Origin: Phenylobacterium sp.
GTDB lineage: Bacteria > Pseudomonadota > Alphaproteobacteria > Caulobacterales > Caulobacteraceae
NCBI RefSeq assembly: GCF_004799515.1
Contig: NZ_SSMX01000025.1
Location: 1 to 48,940 of the forward strand
Length of the DNA: 48,940 bases
Direction: 5' to 3'
A model generated the notes under the pieces. It was not told the DNA's origin. It was given only the letters and a program-made list of their open reading frames with translations, and did not search any database. The translations under genes were made by a program, and so were the position numbers. Below are positions 35,217-44,213 of this stretch, in pieces. Position 1 is the stretch's first letter; the number at the start of each line of letters is the position of its first letter.

Positions 35217-37055
35217 CTATTTGGCCTTCTGCTCGGCGATCCAGGCGTTCACGCGCATGTCGAGCACCGAGAGCGTGAGCGAGCCCGAGGCGATGACCAT
35301 GTCGTTGAACGCCTTGATGTCGAACTTCGGTCCCAGCGCCTTCGCGGCCCGGTCGCGCAGCTGCACGATGCGGATCATGCCGATCTTGTAGGCCGTCGCC
35401 TGGCCGGGGTTCACGATATAGCGGCGGGTCTCGGCGCGGGCGGTGTCGTCGCTGCGGTGGCCGACGGTCTTCAGGTAGTCGACCGCCTGCTCCTCGGTCC
35501 AGCCCTGCGCATGGATGCCGGTGTCGGTGACCAGGCGCACGGCGCGGAACAGCTCGCCGTCCAGCCGCATGAAGTCGGACGCGATGTCCGGATAGACGCC
35601 CATCTCTTTGCACAACAGCTCGGAATAGAGGCCCCAGCCTTCGTTGAAGGCGGCGTTGCGGGCCGCCAGGCGGAACTTCGGCACGTCCTTCATGCGCACC
35701 CGGATGTCGCCCTGCATGGCGTGGCCGGGGATGCCCTCGTGACACATCAGGTCCGGCAGGCTGGCGCGCAGCGGCGTCTTGCCCAGCATGTGCAGATAGA
35801 CCCGGCCGGGCCGCTTCCCGTCGGGGCTGGCGCCGTTGGTGTGGGCCGCGCCGCCGGCCACCTCGCTGAAGCTGGGTTCGCGCACCACCTCGATCGCATA
35901 GATCGGCAGGACGTGGAACATCGAGCCCAGGTGGGTGCGGTTGTTGGCGATCAGGTCGTTGGAATATTTCAGGATCTCGGCGCGGTTCTGGTCGTTGTAC
36001 GGCTGCTCAGGGTCGAGCCGCTGCAGCTCCTTGAAATAGGCGTTCTGGTCCGGGAAGCCGGCCTTCTTGGCCAGTTCGTCCATCTCGCCCTGGATGCGCT
36101 TCACCTCCGACAGGCCGAGCGCGTGGATCTGGTCGGCGGTGAGGTCGGTGCGGGTCTGCAGCTTCAGCGCCGCGGCGTACCAGGCGAGGCCATTGGGCAG
36201 GGTGACCGCGCCCACCTTGCCTGAAGGCGCGTTGGCCACGTCGCTCTGCAGCCAGCCGATCAGCCGCTCATAGCCGGGCTTCATGCCGGTCAGCAGCGCG
36301 GTCTTGGTCCCGTCCAGCAGCTTCTGCGCCTCGTCGGGCGAGACCTTGCCGGCGGCCTGCAGCTTGCCGACCTTGGCCTTGGCGTCGGCCCATAGCGGGG
36401 AATCCGCGCCGCTGGCGTCGAACGGCTGGCCGCTGATCAGCTTGGTGCTCTCGCGGATGGCGCGCTCGTACTGGAAGCGCGGCATGCGGATGCCCTGGGC
36501 CGCGGAGCCCTTGGCGCGCTCCAGCACCTGGTCCATGGCGTGGCCCAGGGCCATGACGCGGGCGTTGTAGGCCGCCATGTCCGACGGCTGCTCGACCAGG
36601 TGCGAGCCGATCAGGAAGTTGGGCAGCGCGGTGTCGGTATTGCCCGCCACATAGTCGTAGGCGCGGTACTTGTAGCTGAGTTCGGCGGAGTCCAGCTCGT
36701 CGATCCACATGTCGTAGCTGATCTGGCCTTCCAGCGGCAGCTTGGCCCGCTGGAACTGCGCCTTCAGCCGCGCCACGCTGCCACGCCGCCATTCGAGACG
36801 CTGCAGATCGGCGGCTTCGCTGAGGTCGTTCAGCTTGTCGAGGCCCTCCTTCTCACCGAAGGAGCTGGACTGCTGCGGGCTGAACTTCAGGGCCTCGGCG
36901 TATTCCTTGTCGAGGAAGACGCGCAGCCGTTCGGCCTCGGCGGCCTGGCCTGCGGCGGGCGTCTGCGCCGCAGCAGGGCCGGCGAACGTCAGCGCCGCGC
37001 CGGCGGGCGCCGCCAACAGGGTGAGCCCGAGGGCGGCGGCGAGCGTGCGGTTCAT
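35217..37055 (-). CDS. DUF885-family exported protein, paralogue 1
   Basis: A 612-residue exported protein with a signal peptide (MNRTLAAALGLTLLAAPAGAAL, cleavage near AAAQT) and a DUF885 domain throughout. The most conserved spot is DLMCHEGIPGHAMQGDIR, where HEGIPGH resembles a metallopeptidase helix with two His and Glu; such proteins are likely metal-dependent carboxypeptidase-like hydrolases, an inference not proved here. The C-terminal NPGQATAYKIGMIRIVQLRD is also family-typical. A very similar gene follows upstream on the same strand (37081-38937), 25 bp away, so the two form an operon. Function in Caulobacterales is not known. Confidence 0.85.
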   Translation of the reverse strand: MNRTLAAALGLTLLAAPAGAALTFAGPAAAQTPAAGQAAEAERLRVFLDKEYAEALKFSPQQSSSFGEKEGLDKLNDLSEAADLQRLEWRRGSVARLKAQFQRAKLPLEGQISYDMWIDELDSAELSYKYRAYDYVAGNTDTALPNFLIGSHLVEQPSDMAAYNARVMALGHAMDQVLERAKGSAAQGIRMPRFQYERAIRESTKLISGQPFDASGADSPLWADAKAKVGKLQAAGKVSPDEAQKLLDGTKTALLTGMKPGYERLIGWLQSDVANAPSGKVGAVTLPNGLAWYAAALKLQTRTDLTADQIHALGLSEVKRIQGEMDELAKKAGFPDQNAYFKELQRLDPEQPYNDQNRAEILKYSNDLIANNRTHLGSMFHVLPIYAIEVVREPSFSEVAGGAAHTNGASPDGKRPGRVYLHMLGKTPLRASLPDLMCHEGIPGHAMQGDIRVRMKDVPKFRLAARNAAFNEGWGLYSELLCKEMGVYPDIASDFMRLDGELFRAVRLVTDTGIHAQGWTEEQAVDYLKTVGHRSDDTARAETRRYIVNPGQATAYKIGMIRIVQLRDRAAKALGPKFDIKAFNDMVIASGSLTLSVLDMRVNAWIAEQKAK

Positions 37056-37080
37056 GGGCGTCGTTCCTTCGAGACTGCGA

Positions 37081-38937
37081 TTATCCGGCCGGCTTCTGGC
37101 TGGCGATCCATTCGTCGACGGCCCGTTCCAGAACGCTGAGCGGCAGCGAGCCTTCGCCGACCACCAGATCGTCGTAGGCCTTGACGTCGAACTTCGGGCC
37201 CAGCTCGCGCTCGGCCTTGTGGCGCAGCTCCATGATCTTCAGCATGCCGATCTTGTAGCCGGTGGCCTGGCCCGGAAGGGTGATGTAGCGGCGCACTTCC
37301 GAGCGGGCCTGGTTCGGCGGACGGCGGCCGGTCTTGATCATGTAGTCGATGGCCTGATCCTCGGTCCAACCCTTCGCATGGATGCCCGTGTCGGTGACCA
37401 GGCGCGCGGCGCGGAACAGCTCGGCGTCGAGCCGGAAGAAGTCCGACGCCAAGTCCTGATAGGCGCCCATCTCCTTGCACAGGTATTCGGTGTAGAGCGC
37501 CCAGCCCTCGCCGTAGGCCACGTAGCGGTAGGCCGAGCGGAACTTCGGCACGCCCTTCTGGCGCACCTGGATGTCGCCTTGCATGACGTGGCCGGGGATG
37601 CCCTCGTGGCACATCAGGTCGGTGATGTTGGCCGGGTCGTCGGTGACGCCCAGCATGTGGATGTAGACCCGGCCCGGCCGCGTCCCGTCCGCGTTGGGGC
37701 CCGAGGCGTGGGCGGCGCCGCCCGCCACCTCGCTGAACGAGGGCTCGCGCACCACCTCGGCCCGATAGACCGGCAGGTTGTTGAACACCGAGGGCAGCAG
37801 GCTGCGGTTACGCGCGATCGTCTCGTTGTACTGGCGCAGGTAGTCGGCGCGGATGGCGTCGGTCCAGGGCGTCGGCGGGAACTTGCTGGCGCGGTCGTCA
37901 TAGAAGGCCTGGCGGTCCTTGAACCCGGCCTTCTGGGCGAGCGCGTCCTGTTCCTTCTGGATCCGCTCGACCTCCTTGAGCCCCAATTCGTGGACCTGGT
38001 CGGGCGTGAGGTCGGTCGTCGTGTTGAGCTTCAGCGCCGCGGCGTACCACTCCAGGCCGTTCGGCAGAGAGACCGCGCCCGTGCGGCCGGACGGCGCCTT
38101 GGGCAGCTCACCCTGCGCCCAGACGATCACCCGCTCATACGGCGCCTTGATCCCCAGCACGCCGGCCCTGGCGTCGGCCAGCAGGGCGTCGGCCTCGGCG
38201 TCGGTGACCTTTCCCGCGGCCTTCAGCCTGGCGACCTTGGCCTTGGCGTCAGCCCAGAGCGGCGAATCCGTCCCGCCTGCCGTGAACGGCTGGCCGGTGA
38301 TCATCACCTTCGAGCCGCCGATCACCCGCTCGATCTCGAACTTCGGCGCGTTGATCCCGGCGGCGGTCGCCTGCCGGCTCTCGGCGATGCCGACATCCAG
38401 CACCGCGCCCAGGCTCTTCAGCCGGGCGTTGTAGCCCTTCATGTCCGCCGCGTCGGTGACCGCCTGGGTGTTGATCAGGAAGTTCGGCAGCTCCGAATGG
38501 ATCGAATAAAGGAAGGAATAGAAGGGCGGCTGGTAGCGGCGGTACTTGTAGGTCAGCTCGGCCCGGTCCAGCTCCAGCGCCCACATGTCGTAGCTGGCGC
38601 GCGCGTCGGGCGGCAGCTTCGCGCGGTCGAAATCCGCCTTCATGCGCGCGACGCTGCCGCGGCGCCATTCCAGCACCTTGAGCTGGCCGGCGTCGCTGAT
38701 GTCGTCCCACTTGTCGTTGTCCTGCTTGCGCCCCAAGGCGGTCGCCCGCTGCGGCCGAAGCTTCAGCTCCTGCTCGAACTCATTGTCGATGAAGGCGGTG
38801 AACCGCGCCGCCTCAGCCTGCTGCGCCCCGCCCGTCTGCCCCCCGCTCGTCTGGGCTGCAGCCGGCGTGGCCGCCAGAAGCGCCGTGGCCGGCGCTCCCG
38901 CCAAGGCCAGCGCCAACGCGATCGAAAGCCCCTTCAT
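37081..38937 (-). CDS. DUF885-family exported protein, paralogue 2
   Basis: A 618-residue paralogue of the protein at 35217-37055, with the same motifs: DLMCHEGIPGHVMQGDIQVRQ, LPGQATGYKIGMLKIMELR and a near-identical middle block (VREPSFSEVAGGAAHASG in this copy and VREPSFSEVAGGAAHTNG in the other). The N-terminus is a signal peptide (MKGLSIALALALAGAPATALLAA). The two genes have about the same length, so the duplication is complete and old enough for clear divergence. Start: ATG at 38937, chosen because the signal peptide begins there; ATG 16 codons upstream is less likely. It is transcribed first in the two-gene operon. Confidence 0.85.
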   Translation of the reverse strand: MKGLSIALALALAGAPATALLAATPAAAQTSGGQTGGAQQAEAARFTAFIDNEFEQELKLRPQRATALGRKQDNDKWDDISDAGQLKVLEWRRGSVARMKADFDRAKLPPDARASYDMWALELDRAELTYKYRRYQPPFYSFLYSIHSELPNFLINTQAVTDAADMKGYNARLKSLGAVLDVGIAESRQATAAGINAPKFEIERVIGGSKVMITGQPFTAGGTDSPLWADAKAKVARLKAAGKVTDAEADALLADARAGVLGIKAPYERVIVWAQGELPKAPSGRTGAVSLPNGLEWYAAALKLNTTTDLTPDQVHELGLKEVERIQKEQDALAQKAGFKDRQAFYDDRASKFPPTPWTDAIRADYLRQYNETIARNRSLLPSVFNNLPVYRAEVVREPSFSEVAGGAAHASGPNADGTRPGRVYIHMLGVTDDPANITDLMCHEGIPGHVMQGDIQVRQKGVPKFRSAYRYVAYGEGWALYTEYLCKEMGAYQDLASDFFRLDAELFRAARLVTDTGIHAKGWTEDQAIDYMIKTGRRPPNQARSEVRRYITLPGQATGYKIGMLKIMELRHKAERELGPKFDVKAYDDLVVGEGSLPLSVLERAVDEWIASQKPAG

Positions 38938-38990
38938 CCCGCCTCGCCCCCAAAGCCGCTCGCCCCCACGACGCGGGGGATCCAAGCCGA

Positions 38991-39133
38991 ATCCAGAATC
39001 TACAGAGACGTCTGGATTATTTCAGCCCCGCCGCATGGCCCTCTCCCGACCCTCTCCCTCTCGCTTCGCGGGGGAGAGGAGGCGGAGGCGCCGCATTTTT
39101 CTCCTCTCCCCCCGCGCAGCGGAGAGGGAGAGG
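38991..39133. repeat. Palindromic repeats before the DUF885 operon
   Basis: ATCCAGA (38991-38997) and TCTGGAT (39011-39017) form a small dyad. A pair of inverted CTCTCCC-type units follows: CCTCTCCCTC...GGGGAGAGG (39051-39079) and its inverted copy at about 39102-39133. The flank around 38970-38990 also resembles half of the element at 17445 (GGGGGATCCAAGCCGAAT). It lies in the 212-bp gap between sdhB and the DUF885 gene. Confidence 0.7.
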
Positions 39134-39149
39134 ACCAAGGAGGGGGCTC

Positions 39150-39932
39150 CTAGGTCACCCGGTCCACCAGCATCTTCTTCACCTCGGCGATGGCCTTGGC
39201 GGGGTTCAGGCCCTTGGGGCACACCTGGGCGCAGTTCATGATCGTGTGGCAGCGGTAGAGCTTGAAGGGGTCCTCCAGCGCGTCCAGCCGCTCGCCGGTG
39301 GCCTCGTCTCGGCTGTCGATCAGCCAGCGGTAGGCGTGCAGCAGGGCCGCGGGGCCCAGGTACTTGTCGCCGTTCCACCAGTAGCTGGGGCAGGACGTCG
39401 TGCAGCAGGCGCAGAGGATGCACTCGTAGAGGCCGTCCAGCTTCTCGCGGTCCTCCGGCGACTGGATCCACTCCTTCTGCGGCTGCGGCGTCTCGGTCTG
39501 CAGCCAGGGCTCGATGGAGGAATACTGGGCGTAGAACATGGTCAGGTCGGGGACCAGGTCCTTCAGGACCGGCATGTGCGGCAGGGGGCTGATCTGCACG
39601 TCCTTACTGGGCACTTCCGCCCAGCCGTGGGTGCAGGCCAGCGTGTTGCGCCCGCCGATGTTCATGGCGCACGACCCGCAGACGCCCTCGCGGCAAGAGC
39701 GGCGGAAGGCCAGCGTCGGGTCCATGGTGTTCTTGATGTGGATCAGCACGTCCAGGACCATCGGTCCGCAGGCCTCGACGTCCACCTCATAGGTGTCCCA
39801 GCGCGGGTTCTCGCTGCCCTCGGGGTCGTAGCGGTAGACGCGGAAGCTCTTGGTCTTCTTGGCGCCCTCCGGCGCCTTGTGCTGGCGGCCCTTGGTGACG
39901 CGGGAGTTCTTCGGCAGGGCGAGTTCGACCAT
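39150..39932 (-). CDS. sdhB: Succinate dehydrogenase iron-sulfur subunit
   Basis: Electron-transfer subunit of complex II, 260 residues, on the cytoplasmic face of the membrane. The three clusters are visible: [2Fe-2S] cysteines in [21 protein letters not shown], [4Fe-4S] in [16 protein letters not shown] and [3Fe-4S]/[4Fe-4S] in [17 protein letters not shown]. The quinone-site tryptophan region follows the second motif ([12 protein letters not shown]). It is the last gene of the sdh operon on this strand. Unusually, two methyltransferase genes separate it from sdhA; the upstream methyltransferase ends 6 bp before its ATG. Confidence 0.98.
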   Translation of the reverse strand: MVELALPKNSRVTKGRQHKAPEGAKKTKSFRVYRYDPEGSENPRWDTYEVDVEACGPMVLDVLIHIKNTMDPTLAFRRSCREGVCGSCAMNIGGRNTLACTHGWAEVPSKDVQISPLPHMPVLKDLVPDLTMFYAQYSSIEPWLQTETPQPQKEWIQSPEDREKLDGLYECILCACCTTSCPSYWWNGDKYLGPAALLHAYRWLIDSRDEATGERLDALEDPFKLYRCHTIMNCAQVCPKGLNPAKAIAEVKKMLVDRVT

Positions 39933-39938
39933 GGAAGC

Positions 39939-40691
39939 CTAGTCCTTCGAGACCGCAGGGGCGGCTTTCCGCCCAAGGATGATGACGCCGTGGTGGCCGT
40001 CGTGGTTGGTGGAGACCAGCCGGATGTCGTCGATGCCGGCCAGGTTGAACAGCCGCACCAGCCGCGACAGGTCGTAGTCGTACATGTGGATGTGGCCCAC
40101 CGGCAGGTTCTTCATCCAGATCCGCTGGCGCCAGATGTCCTTCAGGTTGGTGGGCTTGGCCCAGACCTTGTCCTCGTCGCGCCAGATGGTGAGCTGCAGG
40201 CTGGCCATGCCGCCGGGCGCCAGTTTGGACAGCAGCTCCTCGACGATCGCCTCGCCGCGCGGCGGCGGGATGTGCTGGAAGACGATGAAGCTGTTGACCC
40301 AGTCGAAGGGCCCGTCGGGGATCGCGTCGACATAGGTGATCCCCTTATCGCGCTTGCGGGCCAGCTCCAGCATGCCGGGCGAGATGTCGACGCCGGTCAC
40401 CTGGTCGGCGTACTTGGCCATGGCCTCGGCCAAGCGGCCGACGCCGCAGCCGAAGTCCAGCGCGCGGCCCTTCGGCAAGGCGCCGGTCAGCGCCTTCAGG
40501 TCGGCGGCGATTGGGTCGATGTGGAAGGCGCCCGAGGCGTAGAAGGCCTCGATCCGCTCCGGCGTCAGGTTCTCGGTCAGATAGTCCGGATGGCTGATCA
40601 CCCCCCAATAGGGGTTGCTCTTGCCGAGCTCGCGCCAGTCGGCGTCGGTGTCGCGCACCATCATGGTGGTGTCGGCTTCAGCGCCAGGCAT
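39939..40691 (-). CDS. SAM-dependent methyltransferase inside the sdh operon (2nd)
   Basis: A 250-residue class I methyltransferase. Motif I is ALDFGCGVGRLAEAMAKYAD (about residues 75-94), followed by VTGVDISPGMLELARKRDKG. The motif IV region, WVNSFIVFQHIPPP, and the tail with RLFNLAGIDDIRLVSTNHDGHH are typical of Methyltransf_25-type enzymes. The substrate is unknown. The start overlaps the stop of the previous methyltransferase gene by 14 bp, and sdhB starts 6 bp after the stop. The frame is intact, so the gene is probably translated as part of the sdh mRNA. It resembles the methyltransferase encoded at 9016-9654. Confidence 0.88.
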   Translation of the reverse strand: MPGAEADTTMMVRDTDADWRELGKSNPYWGVISHPDYLTENLTPERIEAFYASGAFHIDPIAADLKALTGALPKGRALDFGCGVGRLAEAMAKYADQVTGVDISPGMLELARKRDKGITYVDAIPDGPFDWVNSFIVFQHIPPPRGEAIVEELLSKLAPGGMASLQLTIWRDEDKVWAKPTNLKDIWRQRIWMKNLPVGHIHMYDYDLSRLVRLFNLAGIDDIRLVSTNHDGHHGVIILGRKAAPAVSKD

Positions 40692-41403
40692 GCATGAAGA
40701 CCCTGTTGTGCTTCCAGTAGAGTTCCGGCGCGCGCCAGTGCGGCTTGGTCACCGGATGGCCGGTCATCTCGATCCGCTTGAACCCGAGGTCGCGGGCCAT
40801 GGCCGCCAGGCAGCGCCGGTTGGGCGCCCAGAAATTCGTGGGATCGTCGCCGAGCTCGCGGCCTTCGTAATAGCGCATCGTCGGCCAGGGGAGGACGTCC
40901 AGCGCCGTGCAGGTCTCGACCACCAGGAGCTCGCCGGCCACCGAGGCCGCGCGCTCCAGGGCCTGCAGCGGGTCCTTCACGTGGTAGAGCACGCCCAGGA
41001 ACAGCACCACGTCGTGGACCCCGGTGGTCTCAGGGGCGATCTGCGGCACATCGATATCGAGGCTCATGACCCGCGAGCCCAGACGGCGGTGGGCGTAGTC
41101 GAACCCCGCCTTGGTGCCCCAGCCTTCGCCCGACCAGCAGAAGTGGTCGGTGGCCAGCACCTCGGCCGCGCCGCGCCGCTCGGCCTCGAAGGCGAAGAAG
41201 CCGTCCCAGGCGCCGATATCCAACACCCGCTTGCCGGCTACGGGGTGCTTGAAGACCACCTCGGCCTCGGTCCGCAGGACCTCAGCCGGCTTCACGCCCG
41301 CCGTGGTTTCGCCGCCCGGCAGGCTGAGCGAATGGAACCAGCCGCCCGCCGGCGCCTGCGCCTGCGTCGGGTCCATGTCCAGTCCGGGCAAGGCGCCGTC
41401 CAT
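40678..41403 (-). CDS. SAM-dependent methyltransferase inside the sdh operon (1st), CmoB/DUF1698-like
   Basis: A 241-residue class I methyltransferase. WFHSLSLPGGETTAGVKP at about residues 22-39 resembles the start of the CmoB/Methyltransf_9 (DUF1698) core, which modifies the tRNA wobble base or small hydroxylated substrates. Motif I is RVLDIGAWDGFFAFEAERRG. A motif IV-like VLFLGVLYHVKDPLQALERAA is present; YHVKDP is characteristic of the DUF1698 family. The substrate cannot be told; a tRNA role is one option, a small molecule such as a quinone precursor another. It starts 6 bp after sdhA's stop and overlaps the next gene by 14 bp. Confidence 0.88.
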   Translation of the reverse strand: MDGALPGLDMDPTQAQAPAGGWFHSLSLPGGETTAGVKPAEVLRTEAEVVFKHPVAGKRVLDIGAWDGFFAFEAERRGAAEVLATDHFCWSGEGWGTKAGFDYAHRRLGSRVMSLDIDVPQIAPETTGVHDVVLFLGVLYHVKDPLQALERAASVAGELLVVETCTALDVLPWPTMRYYEGRELGDDPTNFWAPNRRCLAAMARDLGFKRIEMTGHPVTKPHWRAPELYWKHNRVFMHAWR

Positions 41404-41409
41404 CGCGCG

Positions 41410-43197
41410 CTAGTAGACCCGCGCCTTGGGCGGGATCGGGGCGATGTCGTTGGTCATGGTGTAGTCGTGGACAGGCCGGTAATCGATCTTCACCTTGCCG
41501 CTGGCGTCGTCGAACCAGCTGAGGGTGTGCTTCATCCAGGTCTTGTCGTCGCGGTTGGGGAAGTCCTCGCGGGCGTGCGCCCCACGGCTTTCCTGGCGGG
41601 TATCGGCGCCCACCACCGTCACCACCGCCTGGCCGATCAGGTTGTCGAGCTCCAGGGTCTCCATCAGGTCGGTGTTCCACATCAGGCCGCGGTCGTCGAC
41701 CGACAGGTCGGCGCGCTTGGCCTGCACCGCCTCCAGGCGCTTGACGCCGGAGACCAGGGTCTCGCCGGTGCGGAACACCGCGGCGTCCTCCTGCATGGCC
41801 TGCTGCATCTCCAGCCGCAGCGCCGCTGTCGAGGTCTTGCCCGCGGCGTTGCGGAAGCGGTCGAAGCGGGCCAGGTGGCCATCGGTCATCTCAGGCTTCA
41901 GCTCCACCTGGGTCGCGCCGGCCTTAACGGTCTCGGCGCAGCGCAGCGCCGCCGAGCGGCCGAACACCACCAGGTCGATCAGCGAGTTGGAGCCCAGGCG
42001 GTTGGCGCCATGGACGCTGACGCAGGCCGCCTCGCCCACCGACATCAGCCCCGGCACGACCTTGTCCGTCTCCTTGCCGACCTTGGTGACCACCTCGGAA
42101 TAGAAGTTCGTCGGCACCCCGCCCATGTTGTAGTGCACGGTCGGCAGCACCGGGATCGGCTCCTTGGTGACGTCGACGCCGGCGAAGATGCGGGCGCTTT
42201 CCGAGATGCCGGGCAGGCGCTCGTGCAGCACCTTGGGGTCCAGGTGGTCCAGGTGCAGGTTGATGTGGTCCTTCTTCGGGCCCACCCCGCGGCCTTCGCG
42301 GATCTCGATGGTCATGGCGCGGCTGACCATGTCGCGCGGGGCCAGGTCCTTTACGGTGGGCGCATAGCGCTCCATGAACCGCTCGCCCTCGGAGTTGGTG
42401 AGGTAGCCGCCCTCGCCGCGCGCGCCCTCGGTGATCAGGCAACCGGAGCCGTAGATTCCGGTCGGATGGAACTGCACGAACTCCATGTCCTGCAAGGGCA
42501 GGCCGGCGCGCAGGACCATGCCGCCGCCGTCGCCGGTGCAGGTGTGGGCTGAGGTGCAGGAGAAGTAGGCGCGGCCATAGCCGCCGGTGGCCAGGATGAC
42601 CATCTGCGCCTGGAAGCGGTGCAGGGTGCCGTCGTCCAGCTTCCACGCCGTGACACCGCGGCACGTTCCCTCGTCCATGATCAGGTCGAGGGCGAAGTAC
42701 TCGATGAAGAACTCGGTCTTCTTGGCCACCGCCTGGCCGTACATGGTGTGCAGCATGGCGTGGCCGGTGCGGTCGGCCGCCGCGCAGGTGCGCTGGATCG
42801 GCGCCTCGCCGTAGTTGCGGGTCATGCCGCCGAAGGCGCGCTGGTAGATTTTGCCCTCGGACGTCCGCGAGAACGGCACGCCCCAGTGCTCCAGCTCATA
42901 GACCGCGGCCGGCGCGTTCCGGACCATGTATTCGATGGCGTCCTGGTCGCCCAGCCAGTCCGACCCCTTGACGGTGTCGTACATGTGCCAGCGCCAGTCA
43001 TCCTGGCCCATGTTGCCGAGGCTGGCCGAGATGCCGCCCTGCGCCGCCACCGTGTGCGAGCGGGTCGGGAAGACCTTGGAGACGCAGGCCGTCTTCAGCC
43101 CCACCGCCGCGCAGCCCAGCGCCGCGCGCAGGCCCGAGCCGCCGGCTCCGACCACCACCACGTCGTACTTGTGATCGATGAAATTGTAGGTCGCCAT
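41410..43197 (-). CDS. sdhA: Succinate dehydrogenase flavoprotein subunit
   Basis: Catalytic subunit of complex II, 595 residues, oxidising succinate to fumarate in the TCA cycle. The FAD-binding motif is [18 protein letters not shown] (13-30), and the covalent FAD histidine is His48 in [16 protein letters not shown]. Family motifs [25 protein letters not shown] and HTMYGQAV are present, as is the C-terminal [20 protein letters not shown]. The start ATG at 43197 is chosen because [15 protein letters not shown] is the family start; an ATG 4 codons upstream is the alternative. It lies 8 bp after sdhD in the operon. Confidence 0.98.
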   Translation of the reverse strand: MATYNFIDHKYDVVVVGAGGSGLRAALGCAAVGLKTACVSKVFPTRSHTVAAQGGISASLGNMGQDDWRWHMYDTVKGSDWLGDQDAIEYMVRNAPAAVYELEHWGVPFSRTSEGKIYQRAFGGMTRNYGEAPIQRTCAAADRTGHAMLHTMYGQAVAKKTEFFIEYFALDLIMDEGTCRGVTAWKLDDGTLHRFQAQMVILATGGYGRAYFSCTSAHTCTGDGGGMVLRAGLPLQDMEFVQFHPTGIYGSGCLITEGARGEGGYLTNSEGERFMERYAPTVKDLAPRDMVSRAMTIEIREGRGVGPKKDHINLHLDHLDPKVLHERLPGISESARIFAGVDVTKEPIPVLPTVHYNMGGVPTNFYSEVVTKVGKETDKVVPGLMSVGEAACVSVHGANRLGSNSLIDLVVFGRSAALRCAETVKAGATQVELKPEMTDGHLARFDRFRNAAGKTSTAALRLEMQQAMQEDAAVFRTGETLVSGVKRLEAVQAKRADLSVDDRGLMWNTDLMETLELDNLIGQAVVTVVGADTRQESRGAHAREDFPNRDDKTWMKHTLSWFDDASGKVKIDYRPVHDYTMTNDIAPIPPKARVY

Positions 43198-43205
43198 GTC
43201 GGGTC

Positions 43206-43604
43206 TCAAGCGCCTCCCACGACGCCGCCGAAGGCGACCTTGAGGATCGAAAAGATCGCCAGCGCACCGGCCAGGCCGCAGACGAAGAGGTTGAGGATCA
43301 GCAGGACCGACTTGCCCAGCGCCTCGTCGACGTAGTCCTCGATCACCACCTGCATGCCGGTGCGCATGTGGAAGAAGGCGATGGCGAGCGTCAGCACCGT
43401 CAGTGTCGCGTTCAGTGGGTCCTGGACCCAGTGGACGGCGAAGCCGTAGTCGCCGGCGGCCAGGCGGATCACGCCGTAGACCATCCAGAGCACCAGCGGC
43501 GCCAGGGCCACGGCGGAGACCCGCTGGCCGATCCAGTGGCCGACGCCGTCCTTGGCCGAGCCCAGGCCGCGGGCGCGGCCGAGCGGTGTGCGGTAGCTGA
43601 CCAT
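43206..43604 (-). CDS. sdhD: Succinate dehydrogenase membrane anchor subunit
   Basis: Membrane anchor of complex II, 132 residues with three predicted helices (residues about 25-50, 67-88 and 100-125). It helps bind haem b and ubiquinone. [15 protein letters not shown] and [17 protein letters not shown] are the conserved SdhD motifs; the His in FFHMRTG is the probable haem ligand and EDYV is the Tyr segment near the quinone site. The ATG at 43604 overlaps the sdhC stop by one base (TGATG), showing translational coupling. Confidence 0.93.
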   Translation of the reverse strand: MVSYRTPLGRARGLGSAKDGVGHWIGQRVSAVALAPLVLWMVYGVIRLAAGDYGFAVHWVQDPLNATLTVLTLAIAFFHMRTGMQVVIEDYVDEALGKSVLLILNLFVCGLAGALAIFSILKVAFGGVVGGA

Positions 43605-44035
43605 CAGAGCGCCCCCGTCATGCCGGCCAGCCCCCAGATCGCCACGGTGGCGACGGCGGCGAAGGCGAAGACCACCATCGCCGAGGCGTTGGCGGACTTG
43701 ATGTCCAGGCCATGGCCCGAGTCCCAGACCAGGTGCCGGACGCCATTGGCCAGGTGGTAGAAGACGCAGAGCGTCAGGCCGAACATCACCACCTTGCCGG
43801 GGATCGAGCCCATCACGCTCTTGAAGCCGGCGTAGGCCTCCGGCCCGCCGGCCAGGGTGATCGCCCAGGCCGCGGCGATCAGCGCGCCCGCATAGAGGGC
43901 GCAGCCGGTCGCCCGGTGCAGGATCGAGGTCCACATGGTGATGTGCCAGCGCCAGAGCAGCGGCGAGCCGAAGCCGCCGGTCATCAGGTGCGGCGAAACC
44001 GGCGGCTCGCGGCGTGTCTTGGGGGCGTCCGTCAT
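43604..44035 (-). CDS. sdhC: Succinate dehydrogenase cytochrome b556 subunit
   Basis: Cytochrome b subunit of complex II, 143 residues with three predicted membrane helices. [16 protein letters not shown] with its His/Arg is the family motif for the quinone pocket; [19 protein letters not shown] contains the haem-ligand region. A non-membrane N-terminal tail ([17 protein letters not shown]) is longer than in E. coli and typical for Alphaproteobacteria. It is the first gene of the operon, 40-67 bp downstream of a good promoter (44075-44102). GGGAG lies ahead of the ATG. Confidence 0.95.
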   Translation of the reverse strand: MTDAPKTRREPPVSPHLMTGGFGSPLLWRWHITMWTSILHRATGCALYAGALIAAAWAITLAGGPEAYAGFKSVMGSIPGKVVMFGLTLCVFYHLANGVRHLVWDSGHGLDIKSANASAMVVFAFAAVATVAIWGLAGMTGAL

Positions 44036-44074
44036 GGCTCTCCCGCGCTCATGTCCTGTCCCTGGATGGGTCCG

Positions 44075-44102
44075 CTTTTAAGCGCCACGCGGGGGGTGTC
44101 AA
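44075..44102 (-). promoter_or_regulatory. Probable promoter of the sdh operon
   Basis: On the minus strand TTGACA (44102-44097) is followed, with a 16-bp spacer, by TAAAAG (44080-44075), embedded in GCTTAAAAGC. The -35 is a perfect consensus and the predicted leader is about 35 nt with GGGAG before sdhC. It lies between sdhC and the divergent LysR gene, so LysR binding here could control both. Confidence 0.6.
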
Positions 44103-44213
44103 CGAAGGGCGCGAGACGCCCTGCCGGATGGCTCCCACAAGACGCGGCATCCTTCGCAAGACCCGAAGATTCCCCCTGGAATCCGCCCGCCGCAATGCGT
44201 AATTGCTGTAGGG

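Noticed and set aside
36742..39153. 803-residue open frame on the plus strand over the DUF885 genes
   Set aside because: Antisense to two conserved exported proteins and has no recognisable motif.
40615..42552. 645-residue open frame on the plus strand over sdhA and methyltransferase genes
   Set aside because: Antisense shadow of SdhA, whose FAD motif and covalent His are intact.
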